A stretch of DNA of 64,000 nt from CAWBBA01 sp963741625 (GTDB lineage Bacteria; Desulfobacterota; Desulfomonilia; Desulfomonilales; Desulfomonilaceae), in the NCBI GenBank assembly GCA_963741625.1, contig CAVUIT010000012.1:62001-126000 (forward strand). Reading direction: 5' to 3'. Under the pieces are notes generated by a model. That model was not told where the DNA came from. It was given only the letters and a program-made list of their open reading frames with translations, and did not search any database. Shown here piece after piece: positions 1-8,792 of this stretch. The position numbers and the translations under genes were made by a program. The stretch's first letter is position 1. Every line of letters starts with the position of its first letter.

Positions 1-1058
1 ATTACCACCAGCTCCACCCTGGTTCAGCTGATTACCCTTGCCTCCACCTTGGTTAGCCTGGTTGCCAGCACCGCCCTGGTTAGCCTGGTTGCCAGCACCA
101 CCTTGGTTAGCCTGATTACCACCAGCTCCACCCTGGTTCAGCTGGTTACCCTTGCCTCCACCTTGGTTGGCCTGGTTACCACCACCGCCACCCTGGTTCA
201 GCTGGTTGCCCTTGCCTCCACCTTGGTTAGCCTGGTTGCCACCACCGCCCTGGTTAGCCTGGTTGCCAGCACCACCTTGGTTAGCCTGATTACCACCACC
301 TCCACCCTGGTTCAGCTGGTTACCCTTGCCTCCACCTTGGTTAGCCTGGTTGCCAGCACCGCCCTGGTTAGCCTGGTTGCCAGCACCACCTTGGTTAGCC
401 TGATTACCACCACCTCCACCCTGGTTCAGCTGATTACCCTTGCCTCCACCTTGGTTAGCCTGGTTGCCACCACCGCCCTGGTTAGCCTGGTTGCCAGCAC
501 CACCTTGGTTAGCCTGATTACCACCAGCTCCACCCTGGTTAGCTGGTTGCCCTTGCCTCCACCTTGGTTGGCCTGGTTACCACCACCGCCACCTTGGTTA
601 GCCTGGTTGCCCTTGCCTCCACCTTGGTTGGCCTGGTTGCCACCACCGCCACCCTGGTTGGCCTGGTTGCCGCCTGCCGCCACCTTGGTTGGCCTGATTA
701 CCACCACCGCCACCCTGGTTCAGCTGGTTGCCCTTGCCTCCACCTTGGTTAGCCTGGTTGCCACCACCGCCACCCTGGTTCAGCTGGTTGCCCTTGCCTC
801 CACCTTGGTTAGCCTGGTTGCCTCCACCGCCACCCTGGTTGAGTTGGTTGCCCTTGCCTCCACCTTGGTTAGCCTGGTTGCCACCACCGCCACCTTGGTT
901 CAGCTGATTGCTTCGGCCTCCACCTTGGTTGGCCTGGTTGCCACCACCGCCACCTTGGTTGAGCTGATTGCTTCGGCCTCCACCTTGGTTAGCCTGGTTG
1001 CCACCACCGCCACCTTGGTTGAGTTGATTGCTTCGGCGCCTGCCTGGTTGGCCTGGTT
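1..1058 (-). repeat. 30/60-bp minisatellite encoding an Asn/Gln/Gly-rich repeat tail
   Basis: Tandem repeat running off the left edge of the window. Units of about 30 bp alternate to give a 60-bp higher-order period; some units are 27 bp. Read on the minus strand it encodes decapeptides of the form NQ(A/L)NQGGG(G/K/R)(G/S), in the same frame as the ankyrin gene that ends at 1060. Two compensating single-base changes, one missing base near 540 and one extra near 680, shift the frame between them and create TAA codons at about 577 and 598. The opposite strand is also open, but encodes only a monotonous LVSLV-type hydrophobic string. The peptide pattern, lying directly behind a secreted ankyrin protein, suggests this was or is the C-terminal tail of that protein. 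The 27/30-bp units have no spacers, so this is not a CRISPR array. Confidence 0.85.
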
Positions 1059-1059
1059 G

Positions 1060-1905
1060 CTATGAGATACGTGGGCTATCCTCGTTTGTTGTACCGATCT
1101 GAGGCTGGTCATTTTCGGACCAGCGAGACTGTGCGAAGGACTTATCGATGCGAACGCCCGATGGCCGCCACCGCCGTCCTCCTCCTCGTCTACCGCCCTT
1201 GGGGATCAAGGATGCCGTGGCTCCCTTGTCTTTCAGCAAGGTCGCAACATTGTCGGAATTGTTGACTTCCGCAATTTTGAGAGCCGAGTCCCCTGCGTAG
1301 TTCTTAGCGTTTATATCGGCTTTGCTTTCCGACAACAATACTCGCGCAGTGTCCGCATCGCCGTGGAACGCAGCTATCATGAGGGGAGTGGTTCCATCCT
1401 TAGGATTCTTGGCATTGATGTCGGCCCCTTTGCTGAGTAAAAGCTCGACGATCTCCACCTCGCCGTTTCGTACGGCGATGGATAACGCTGTGTCACCATC
1501 TTGGTTGACGCTATTGAGATCCGCTTTCTTGTCAAGCAAGGCCTTTGCCAATTCTAGGTCACCAGTGTAAACTGCCACCATTAGGGGTGTTGCGCCGTCT
1601 TTTGCTCCTTTGGCATTGATATCGGCTCCCTTTGCCATGAGAGCTTTCGCGACATCCACGTCTCCATGGACCGCGGCAATGATCAATGGAGTGTCCCCAT
1701 CCTGGTTTTTCGCATTAACATTTACTTTTTTGCTGAGGATCTGCTCAATATTTGCCTTTCTGGCTTGAGCACCCTCGGTTCCCTCGGGAATTGAGGATAT
1801 TGCGGCACTCAGGTTTGTCTCCGCCTCACCTCCATAACTCGACGGCACGAAGCCAGCCCCAAAAATTAGGAGTGCCGCCAACCCGTATGCAATTCGATTT
1901 CCCAT
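1060..1905 (-). CDS. Secreted ankyrin-repeat protein (tail possibly cut off by a stop)
   Basis: 281 residues. An N-terminal signal peptide (hydrophobic LAALLIFGAGF, cleavage expected near SSYGGEA) is followed by about five ankyrin repeats with the usual DGDTPLIIAAVHGD / ADINAK pattern (residues about 50-230) and a basic Gly/Arg-rich linker. An AAGGAG ribosome site lies 8 bases before the ATG. Ankyrin repeats are protein-binding scaffolds, so an exported one probably acts in the periplasm or at the cell surface; the partner is unknown. It ends in TAG at 1060-1062, and beyond that stop the same frame continues into the N/Q/G repeat array. It is the last gene of a group with the OmpA-like and DUF4384 genes upstream, separated by 74 and 55 bases. 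Confidence 0.85.
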   Translation of the reverse strand: MGNRIAYGLAALLIFGAGFVPSSYGGEAETNLSAAISSIPEGTEGAQARKANIEQILSKKVNVNAKNQDGDTPLIIAAVHGDVDVAKALMAKGADINAKGAKDGATPLMVAVYTGDLELAKALLDKKADLNSVNQDGDTALSIAVRNGEVEIVELLLSKGADINAKNPKDGTTPLMIAAFHGDADTARVLLSESKADINAKNYAGDSALKIAEVNNSDNVATLLKDKGATASLIPKGGRRGGGRRWRPSGVRIDKSFAQSRWSENDQPQIGTTNEDSPRIS

Positions 1906-1979
1906 GATGACTTTCTCCTTATGGTTTGGACAATGTGCAACGACGAACCCTTATATCTTAATGGCAGTCCGTGGCCGGC

Positions 1980-2669
1980 TCATTGTCGTTGTTTCACTCC
2001 TTGAAGGCCATGGGGAAGCTCTTTGGCCTTCAGTTCAAGAAGGACGTTTTTCCGCGAGAGCGTGCTTTTCACGACACTCCGTTGCCCGGTGCAAGGAATT
2101 TGTGAATCAAGTGCAGCCTCGGTTGGGCAATCGCCCTTCAATACAACTCTCCTATTAAGCATCCTCCCTGCTTCGGTGTCATTGGCGTGAGCCGGATACG
2201 CGAGACCGAAGCCTCTCGGTATCAGCCTTTCACGCGGAACTCCCAATTTCACTAATTCCGCGATGATCGCTTCGGCCCTCATCCGCGAGAGCCTACAATT
2301 GTTTTCTGCAGATCCGATATTACAGGTGTGGCCATCCACATAATATGTTCTTATCTGAGAGAGTTGAGGATCTTCCATGGCTTGATTGATGGCTGCCGCG
2401 GTATTCCGGACTGTTTGCATGGACTCCTTTTTTATTTTGGCCGAGCCGAATTGGAAAAGCAGGGCATCGCTCGTGAAGGTAATCTGACAATCTTTCTTGA
2501 GCCCCTCAATTATCACGTCTTTCGGTATAATTTTTTGTCCACCCTTTGGAACGAGCCTATTTTGCTCATCAGAAGCTTTAATTTTCTGAAATTCCTCCCA
2601 ACTTTCCGAAAATGAGACATAAGGCAGAACCAGCACAATGGCGAGCGCGAAAAGTAGCATTCTGTTCAT
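1980..2669 (-). CDS. OmpA-family peptidoglycan-binding protein
   Basis: 229 residues from the ATG at 2669, chosen because AGGAGG lies 6 bases upstream; an in-frame ATG 33 bases earlier lacks such a site. An N-terminal signal peptide (LLFALAIVLVLPYVSFS) precedes a short linker and a C-terminal OmpA-like domain (residues about 60-185). That domain has the expected VDGHTCNIGS, NCRLSRMRAEAI, LIPRGFG and LNRRVVL segments; the family binds peptidoglycan diaminopimelate through this fold. There is no N-terminal beta-barrel, so it resembles a periplasmic or lipoprotein-like anchor rather than a porin. It lies between the DUF4384 gene and the ankyrin gene on the same strand, suggesting a shared cell-envelope role. 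Confidence 0.85.
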   Translation of the reverse strand: MNRMLLFALAIVLVLPYVSFSESWEEFQKIKASDEQNRLVPKGGQKIIPKDVIIEGLKKDCQITFTSDALLFQFGSAKIKKESMQTVRNTAAAINQAMEDPQLSQIRTYYVDGHTCNIGSAENNCRLSRMRAEAIIAELVKLGVPRERLIPRGFGLAYPAHANDTEAGRMLNRRVVLKGDCPTEAALDSQIPCTGQRSVVKSTLSRKNVLLELKAKELPHGLQGVKQRQ

Positions 2670-2724
2670 GTCGAGCCTCCTGTGCTGGGAGAGCAATTTC
2701 ACTCTCAGCCGGATCTACCGCAGA

Positions 2725-3390
2725 TCATTGGGCCGGCGGTCGGCCAGATGTCTGAGCTGGTCCGGGTGTCTGTGGGGCCGAAGAGCCCGCACTAGCTTCA
2801 AGGACTTTGAATGTCAGTTCACCGGTCGCCCACTTGCTTGGTTGGGTTCCCGAAAACGCAACTCGAATATCTTTCAAAATCAACCCAGGATTTTTCATCG
2901 TCAGAAACCCCCCGCCTGTTTCCTTAAGCGGCTTTTTGACCTCCTGCTGAAGAGAGGGCACCGTTGAGAGCAGCTGATTCACGGAAGCGATCACCTTGAC
3001 GTGCTCCGTTCCCGGCGGGCCTGCCAGCTTATAAGTGAAATCGCTCCCTTCCGGCGGAATCCTGTACGATTTTCCCTTCTCTATCTTGTTGTCTCGGTGC
3101 CACTTATTGGGGAAGAGCAGTGTCATTTTGCCACTTGTCCCAATGTCCACTATAGCCACATAGCAGTCCCGGTCCGCGGAGAAGGTGAAATACACCGGGT
3201 CCGATACTTGATAAGAGAATTTTTCGGTCCCGATTGTAAAATTTATGCCAGGAGCTTGGTTTTGAATCCTGTTCGCTAAGGCTACTAGGTCCGCTGCCTG
3301 ATCGGCATAGACGGACCCGCCGGCGCAAATTGTCAGCAAGAAAACCGCCGATGCTGCCCAAAACCGAGTAAATACCTTGGAATGTTGCAT
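2725..3390 (-). CDS. Exported DUF4384-domain protein
   Basis: 221 residues with a signal peptide (VFLLTICAGGSVYA). The core (residues about 45-150) contains SDPVYFTFSADRDCYVAIVD and LLFPN, which match the DUF4384 pattern found in secreted proteins that often accompany OmpA, caspase-like or kinase modules. The C-terminus is Pro/Gln/Gly-rich and low in complexity. AAGGAG lies 9 bases before the ATG. It is the first gene of the three-gene minus-strand envelope group; 55 bases separate it from the OmpA-like gene. The biochemical role of DUF4384 is not established; an adhesive or scaffolding role is inference. Confidence 0.75.
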   Translation of the reverse strand: MQHSKVFTRFWAASAVFLLTICAGGSVYADQAADLVALANRIQNQAPGINFTIGTEKFSYQVSDPVYFTFSADRDCYVAIVDIGTSGKMTLLFPNKWHRDNKIEKGKSYRIPPEGSDFTYKLAGPPGTEHVKVIASVNQLLSTVPSLQQEVKKPLKETGGGFLTMKNPGLILKDIRVAFSGTQPSKWATGELTFKVLEASAGSSAPQTPGPAQTSGRPPAQ

Positions 3391-4250
3391 GTCCGAACTC
3401 CTTTCAGGGATGGGGAATCAACCCGCGCAAAAAGTAAAAAATTGCTTCGACTCTGACGAGTCTATTCACACTGACTCTCTTACGCGTTCTGCTGATTCTT
3501 AATGGTATTATTGGATCTAAATTCGTACCTTTTTCCTTGTCTTGCTGAACTCGTCTATTTTGGTTTAATCATGCATTAGCCACTCGACAATAGAGATGCG
3601 ATAAATAAGTTGAGGATTCGCTTGCTCAGGAAGAAAATTTCACTTTTTTTCTTCGTTCAGAATGCCACGGTCTGGGCATGGAAAAATTGTCATATTCCCG
3701 CCACGTTTCTTTCAGGACACTGTTGAGCATTTGCGCTTTAGTATCAATTCTTCGTCCCAAACGGTGCGGCCCTGCCAAAAAATGCTTATAACGCAAAAAA
3801 AATTCGCGGTTTGTTTGGAAACTATTTCCCCGACTCTACCGCCCTCTTGCCGAGGGCGTAACCCCGTTTTCGTGTTGATCTATTTCGAAGCGGCTTGCCC
3901 GCGCCAATCTACGCAGCAATTTCCGTGCCAATCCCGCCCAACTTTCAAACATTTTGTTTAAGTGATGTCTAATCAGAGGCTTGCAAAATTGGACCCGCAG
4001 GGTGACCGAATGAAAAGGGGTTCCTTTTTACGAATTAGTGGGGCGAAGACGCTAACAGGCACTTGTGAATCCAGCAAAATCAGCAAGATACCTTCTGGTG
4101 ACATGGGCCTCAAATGCCCATGAGGCAATTAATGGTTATTTTACACCCGCGCATTCATCTCCCAGACACCTCTTGTAGTTGTCGGAGGTCTTGTATGATG
4201 TGGTCCAACAGGGCTCAGAAGCTTATTCTTGACAATCGATATGGGCGAAT
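3391..4250. other. Intergenic region, no supported gene
   Basis: About 860 bases upstream of the DUF4384 gene. Open frames here lack ribosome sites and recognisable protein patterns. It must hold the promoter of the envelope group, but I could not identify it with confidence. Confidence 0.5.
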
Positions 4251-4345
4251 GTGTCATTGCGAGGAGTGAAATCCCGCGAAACGCGGGAAAGCAATCCCCT
4301 TTTACTTTGTATTTTTGTATTGGAGATTGCTTCGGAGAGTGTCTC
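4251..4345. repeat. Partial dispersed inverted-repeat element
   Basis: Contains TGTCATTGCGAG at its left, a TCCCGCG-AAA-CGCGGGA hairpin near 4272 and GATTGCTTCGG near the right end. The same TGTCATTGCGAG / GATTGCTTCG components occur in a fuller copy at 34799-34943. It looks like a degraded copy of a short non-coding dispersed repeat. Confidence 0.5.
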
Positions 4346-4806
4346 AAAATAATCTTTGGAGAGATTCTTGCCGTAGGAGCGCTTAGAGAAGCGTCATGAT
4401 TTCTGGCGGTTCACGAACCGCCGCTACACGCACGACGGTTCCCGCCGAGATTCCAGGATGGTACGAACCTCGATCTCTTGCTCGTCCACTAGAAACGAGA
4501 TAGGCCTTTCGTTTGCCGTGTAACCAGCCAAACACCGGACTGCGGTACGATTCCAGGACTTTGAGGCGGTCTCAGAAATGGTTTGTCGTGATTCGCTTTG
4601 GACAGGTGATAAGAGTTGTGGGACACCCTTAAGGGGAGGACAAAACGAACGCAATCGAAGGGGCAAGTTCATGGGCTGCCACCTGCAACACTAAAACTCG
4701 TTCAGACTTTGGCAGACAGCCAAGCCACGAGCCGCCCCGTATTGGAACGACCCTATCCTTACTTCGTGCGAACCTCGTTGACCTCATAAGACCTTAGAAA
4801 CGCTGA

Positions 4807-4965
4807 TCACTCTGGGGAAAAAACTTCCCTACCCATCCCGCATAGAGGGCAGACCCAATCATCTGCCAATTCTTGAAAAGGGATTCCCGGCTGAATTCCG
4901 TTTTCTAGGTCGCCTGTCGCCGGATCATACACGTATCCACAGACATCACACACGTATCTTTGCAT
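4807..4965 (-). CDS. Rubredoxin
   Basis: A 52-residue gene starting MQRYVCDVCGYVYDPATGD and ending near DDWVCPLCGMGREVF. It carries both CxxCG iron-binding knuckles (C6/C9 and C39/C42) and the DWVCPLCG signature of rubredoxins, and its length is typical of the family. AGGAGG lies 8 bases before the ATG. Rubredoxin holds one iron in four cysteines and carries electrons in the cytoplasm, in anaerobes commonly to superoxide reductase, rubrerythrin or oxidoreductases. No partner gene is adjacent, so it is an orphan here; the flanks are non-coding. Confidence 0.93.
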   Translation of the reverse strand: MQRYVCDVCGYVYDPATGDLENGIQPGIPFQELADDWVCPLCGMGREVFSPE

Positions 4966-5305
4966 CTCTTTCCTCCTGTTGCTCCTCGTCCATAGTCCAT
5001 CGGCACGGCATCAACAAACTTCAGTTCCGACAAAGAACACCGGTGCAATTCGTCATGGCTTTGAACAATCGTACTTTTATGTTTATCTTTGAAAAAGCGC
5101 AATGAAAAAGCGCGGCCCGTAGGGTCAACGGATGACACACAACTGCTGTGAAGCGGTTCCACTGAGCGGACATAGATGTCCTGCTAGATCTCCTTAAGAG
5201 AGCGAGTTGATTACAGGAGGCAGGTTTCCAGCCAAGACCCAGCTAACACGCTTCAGGGTGATGGGTCTGTTGTTGATCCTCGACTCCTCCATTATCCGCA
5301 CTCAA
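4966..5305. other. Intergenic region, nothing recognised
   Basis: Contains the rubredoxin ribosome-binding site at its left edge. I see no gene or clear repeat in the rest. Confidence 0.4.
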
Positions 5306-5653
5306 CTAATCGATAGCATGAATGAGTTCCTCTTCAGAAATCTCTCCATAACGCTTGCTTACAGAAAGATGCCCGTAAAGATTCCCGCTCTTGTCGCTGT
5401 GCTCCATTATCCTCTCGGATATCCTCTCAGGGATGCTTGAGCGTGAGCAATTGGACCTGAAGGTATGGCGAAAATCATAAAATCTCCAGGGAGGGTTAGG
5501 ATTGAGAGCATAAGAAATCCCTCCCATGGCGAGTTCAACACAGCCCTTAGTGATGGGTCTCGTACCTCGACGATCCACGAGAAGAAAAACATTAGGGAAA
5601 TCAAACTTTCCCGAAGCGCCAAGCCCCCAGCAGCCAAATAATCTGTATCTCAA
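5306..5653 (-). pseudogene. Tyrosine recombinase (integrase) C-terminal remnant
   Basis: About 115 residues. The second half contains FYDFRHTFRSN, matching the HxxR region of tyrosine recombinases. This is followed by a degraded helix with MEH where LGH is normal, then HLSVSKRYGEIS, where a tyrosine sits at about the right distance for the nucleophile. The N-terminal DNA-binding and first catalytic (Arg) regions are missing, and no ribosome site is evident. It is best read as a decayed integrase fragment marking an old insertion. Confidence 0.6.
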
Positions 5654-5871
5654 ATTCGGTGGCGCAAGTTTTTGTGATGGGTGAGCAGGAAGTGCGCAAC
5701 ATAGCGTGTGTGGGTGCGCCTACTAGGCTTTCCGGTAGTGGCGCCTTAGTCCATCCTCAAAGTGACCTCAATTTCGCGAGAATTGCTCTTTCACCCCGTG
5801 GTCCCTTATGGAAGCGCCCGCTCGGTCGATCAAACCTGTCTCGTCAGTTGTCGCCGCTCGTCATAACGTTG
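5654..5871. other. Intergenic gap, no gene seen
   Basis: Spacer between the second ankyrin gene and the integrase remnant; nothing supported. Confidence 0.3.
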
Positions 5872-6531
5872 TCACGGACTCGCCTTCTCCATAAGTGCTT
5901 TCACAACATCAAGGCGGCCTTTGGCAGAAGCGCACCGCAAGGGACTTAACCTCTGCACAGTCCGAACATTTGAATCGGCTTGATTGTCCATCAGCATCTT
6001 CACGACATCAGCATTGCCTTTGCACGCCGCCTTAAGAAGTGCTGTCTCGCCGGTTCCATCGGTAGCGTTGATCTTCGCTCCTTTTTTTACGAGAACCTCT
6101 ACTACATTCGCTTGGTCACGAAATGCAGAGCACATTAATGGCGTGATGCCTTGCATCTGAGACAACTCTACATCAACCCCTTTTTTCAGAAGCATATTCA
6201 CTACATTAGTGTGGCCGTTGCATGAGGCCTTGAGCAATGCCGTCTCACCGGTTTCATCAGTGACATTGACATCCGCTCCGCGACTGAGAAGGAGTTCCAC
6301 AGTATTCGTCCGACCGTATGCGGAAGCACACATCAAGGCCGTTATCCGTTTAGGATTCCTTACGTCGACGTTGATTCCCTTGTCCAAGAATAATTTGACA
6401 ATGTCTACGTGACCAGAACATGAGGCATCTATAAAAGCGTCCTCATCAACAGCCATCGCGGATTTCCCTGAGGCTAGAATCATGAGTCCCGCAAAAATCG
6501 CCCAGAGCCAATGTAATTTTGAAGGCTGCAT
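5872..6531 (-). CDS. Secreted ankyrin-repeat protein 2
   Basis: 219 residues, with a signal peptide (LWAIFAGLMILASGKSAMA) followed by six ankyrin repeats filling the rest of the protein (patterns such as TGETALLKASCNGHTNVV and GITPLMCSAFRDQANVV). GGAGGTG lies 6 bases before the ATG. It is related in architecture to the ankyrin protein at 1060-1905 but has neither the basic linker nor the N/Q/G tail. It is followed on the same strand by nothing close and preceded, 282 bases away, by a TPR-OmpA gene, repeating the ankyrin plus OmpA association seen at 1-3.4 kb. It is probably a periplasmic protein-interaction scaffold. Confidence 0.85.
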   Translation of the reverse strand: MQPSKLHWLWAIFAGLMILASGKSAMAVDEDAFIDASCSGHVDIVKLFLDKGINVDVRNPKRITALMCASAYGRTNTVELLLSRGADVNVTDETGETALLKASCNGHTNVVNMLLKKGVDVELSQMQGITPLMCSAFRDQANVVEVLVKKGAKINATDGTGETALLKAACKGNADVVKMLMDNQADSNVRTVQRLSPLRCASAKGRLDVVKALMEKASP

Positions 6532-6812
6532 TTTTCACCTCCCCAAGCTGTTCAATTAGATATCGTATAACCTTTACAAAGGCATCGGATGAAGTCTCAA
6601 TCATTACAAATAATAGAGCCGAACTCCTGTGGATCACATGAGATTCGGTTTTTACCGGTACTCGTGACAGAAACACGATTTTCATCGTGATTGCTTTTTG
6701 TCAGAACATGCTAACGGTTGCGATAAATCTCCATTCGTCCCAATCTCCTTCCAGGAAGGGCAGATACCACCCGTACTCGCTTCTTGAACAGGTCAATTGT
6801 CTAATCGGCCGC

Positions 6813-7769
6813 TTACTGGGTCGCTGTATTGATGGAATGTTCGATAAAGACAAGCTCGACTCGTCTGTTTTTGAGCCTGTGCTCGTCTGTATCGTTACTG
6901 AACTTCGGCCTCGCGGGGCCAAAACCGAGAGCTTTTATTCTGGAAGAATCAATGCCGTATTTGGCGATAAGATACGTCTTGACCGATTCGGCGCGATCCC
7001 AGGATAGTTTCACGTTGCGGTCATGATCTCCTCGATTATCAGTATGCCCTTCAACGATGAAGCCGTAGTCGGAGAGGTCCGTCGATGAAACAGCTTTTCC
7101 GATCTCCTCCAATTGCTGGATCGCTTCGCCCCTTTTCAGCTCAGCGGACCATTCATCGTAAAGAATGTTATCAAATCTTAACCTATCCTTGACGACAGTG
7201 TGATTCTCGAAGCCCATTAACGGATCCCGTCCGGGGGCGCTTCCGGAAGAGATTTTAAGATGCTCTAGGATTTTCTGCGAACTCTTAAATCCACCTTGGT
7301 CCTGAGACTTGATCAAATTAATTTTCCATAGGCCACGTGCTGCCTTCGGGTGCTGGGGCTTTATCTCTAAAGCCTTTTTGTATGCAATCTCAGACTTATC
7401 GTACAGCCCCATAACCCGGTAAGTGTCCCCAAGACCCAAATAAGGTGCGACGAGATTCGGGTTGTACTTTATGGATTCTCGGTACTCGGCTGCAGCCCGA
7501 TCAAGAAGTTGATTGAATTTTGTCACATTATTGGTGGTTAATGACGCAAGATTTTCAAACGCATCGGCCAAATTTACGTGGGCTTCCGGAAAAATGGGGC
7601 AAAGATCTACCGCCTGCTGGAACGTCTTTACGCGCTCTTCAAAACGGATTATTTGCGCTCCTCTCGAATAAATCTCTTTAGCTTTATTACAGTCCGCGGC
7701 CCCAGCTATGCCGAACGCGAGCACTGTAAAGGCTACACAACCCACAAATCTTATGTAGTTCAGCCTCAT
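6813..7769 (-). CDS. TPR-OmpA fusion lipoprotein-like/periplasmic protein
   Basis: 318 residues from the ATG at 7769, with GAGGGG 8 bases upstream; a TTG two codons earlier is the alternative. A signal peptide (FVGCVAFTVLAFGIAGA) is followed by TPR-like helices (residues about 30-155, e.g. LVAPYLGLGDTYRVMGLYDKSEIAYKKALEI). A C-terminal OmpA-like domain (about 200-315) carries GFIVEGHTDNRGD, LSWDRAESVKTYL, ALGFGPARP and NRRVELVF. The OmpA domain should hold peptidoglycan, while the TPR part offers a protein-docking surface. It lies upstream of the second ankyrin gene. Confidence 0.88.
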   Translation of the reverse strand: MRLNYIRFVGCVAFTVLAFGIAGAADCNKAKEIYSRGAQIIRFEERVKTFQQAVDLCPIFPEAHVNLADAFENLASLTTNNVTKFNQLLDRAAAEYRESIKYNPNLVAPYLGLGDTYRVMGLYDKSEIAYKKALEIKPQHPKAARGLWKINLIKSQDQGGFKSSQKILEHLKISSGSAPGRDPLMGFENHTVVKDRLRFDNILYDEWSAELKRGEAIQQLEEIGKAVSSTDLSDYGFIVEGHTDNRGDHDRNVKLSWDRAESVKTYLIAKYGIDSSRIKALGFGPARPKFSNDTDEHRLKNRRVELVFIEHSINTATQ

Positions 7770-8041
7770 GTCCAATTCCCCTCAAACCAGTATCCCTGCA
7801 TTCTTACAGATGCAGGGGAGGATGCGAAGATTCTCGTTTTGAAAAAAAAAGAACAGCATTGCATCAGAATCGGAGGGATGGCGTGGAGCCATGCGAATTC
7901 TGAAACTGACGGCAATTATTGGAGGCCATTAAACCTGGATTATTCGGTGTAGAGACCTAGAAATGTATGATCTTCCGGTCAACCATCTGGGATGGTGGCC
8001 GACATATAGTGACGTTGAGAGTAATCGGATAGCCGGGAGTG
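7770..8041. other. Intergenic region
   Basis: Upstream region of the TPR-OmpA gene; an A-rich run lies near 7842-7852. No gene supported. Confidence 0.3.
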
Positions 8042-8554
8042 GTGAAGACGGACGAGAGACAATTTGACCTGAATTCGGTGGGCCGATCATGATTGGTTTT
8101 CAGGGTGCCGAGATCAGCTCGGACGCGGGTTTTCGCCTGCTCCGAGGGATTGGCGACCGTTTTGGGGTTATTCCACCGGTGGCTGGCACACTTGAGGGTA
8201 GGATTCATTGTGACCAACTCCAAGCCCGCTGCCGGGACCGCGGTTAACGTATACAACGGACGAGTCGACATGGAGAACAGGATCAAAGAGGGAAAGAACG
8301 CAATAGGTGGCACAAGACGAGCTACCACCGATTTACCGCCAACCAAGCCAGTTTGCTCATAGGAGTCTTGAGCTACATCCTCCTGCACATGCTCCGGCAA
8401 TTCTATCTCTGTGGCGAGAGGGTAAAACGGTCAATAGAGTGCTTCATCAAGCGTCTGATCAACATCGTAGCGAGAGTCGAGTATCAGGTTCGGAAGTGGC
8501 AAGTTCATGTGGCTTCGGCCTTTAGCCCGGTACTACCAAGCTGTGTTTGGCTGA
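8042..8554 (+). pseudogene. IS1380-type transposase remnant
   Basis: Pieces of an IS1380-family transposase appear in different frames. An N-terminal-like segment (SSDAGFRLLRGIGDRFG) comes first, then after an internal deletion RVGFIVTN and DMENRIKEGKNAI. In a shifted frame follow ANQASLLIGVLSYILLHM, RSIECFIKRLINIVARV and RKWQVHVASAF, then ARYYQAVFG before a stop. ENRIKEGKN and the VHVASAFP end are hallmarks of this transposase group. At least two frame changes and the large deletion make it non-functional. Confidence 0.75.
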
Positions 8555-8792
8555 AGGCGACGGGGACGTTTCGGTTGACTGAAGGGCATCGCGGGTACAA
8601 ACAATAAGTAGCGGTCAATCTTGGGAAGCCTGAACTCTAACCAAATTAGGCCGACCACGAGGGAAGGTTTGGGGCCATGACAGGAACTTTCTTTCAAAGA
8701 GTTGTCTCAAAGCGACCTTCATGCATGTTCCTGTCGGTGATGATGGTAAAACAACCTGAACTCGGATTAAATCGTAGAGTGGAAGGTGAATT

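Noticed and set aside
1..1058. Possible CRISPR array
   Set aside because: Units of 27-30 bp are directly adjacent with no unique spacers and they encode a peptide repeat; no cas genes are nearby.
49..1065. A 338-residue plus-strand open frame of LVSLV-type repeats
   Set aside because: It is the complement of the minus-strand N/Q/G repeat, codon opposite codon. It has no ribosome site and its residue pattern changes abruptly at the indels near 540 and 680.
3662..3961. A 99-residue plus-strand open frame
   Set aside because: No ribosome site, no domain and poor coding texture; treated as intergenic.
7957..8400. A 147-residue minus-strand open frame
   Set aside because: Overlaps the IS1380-type remnant whose motifs are on the plus strand; no recognisable protein pattern.
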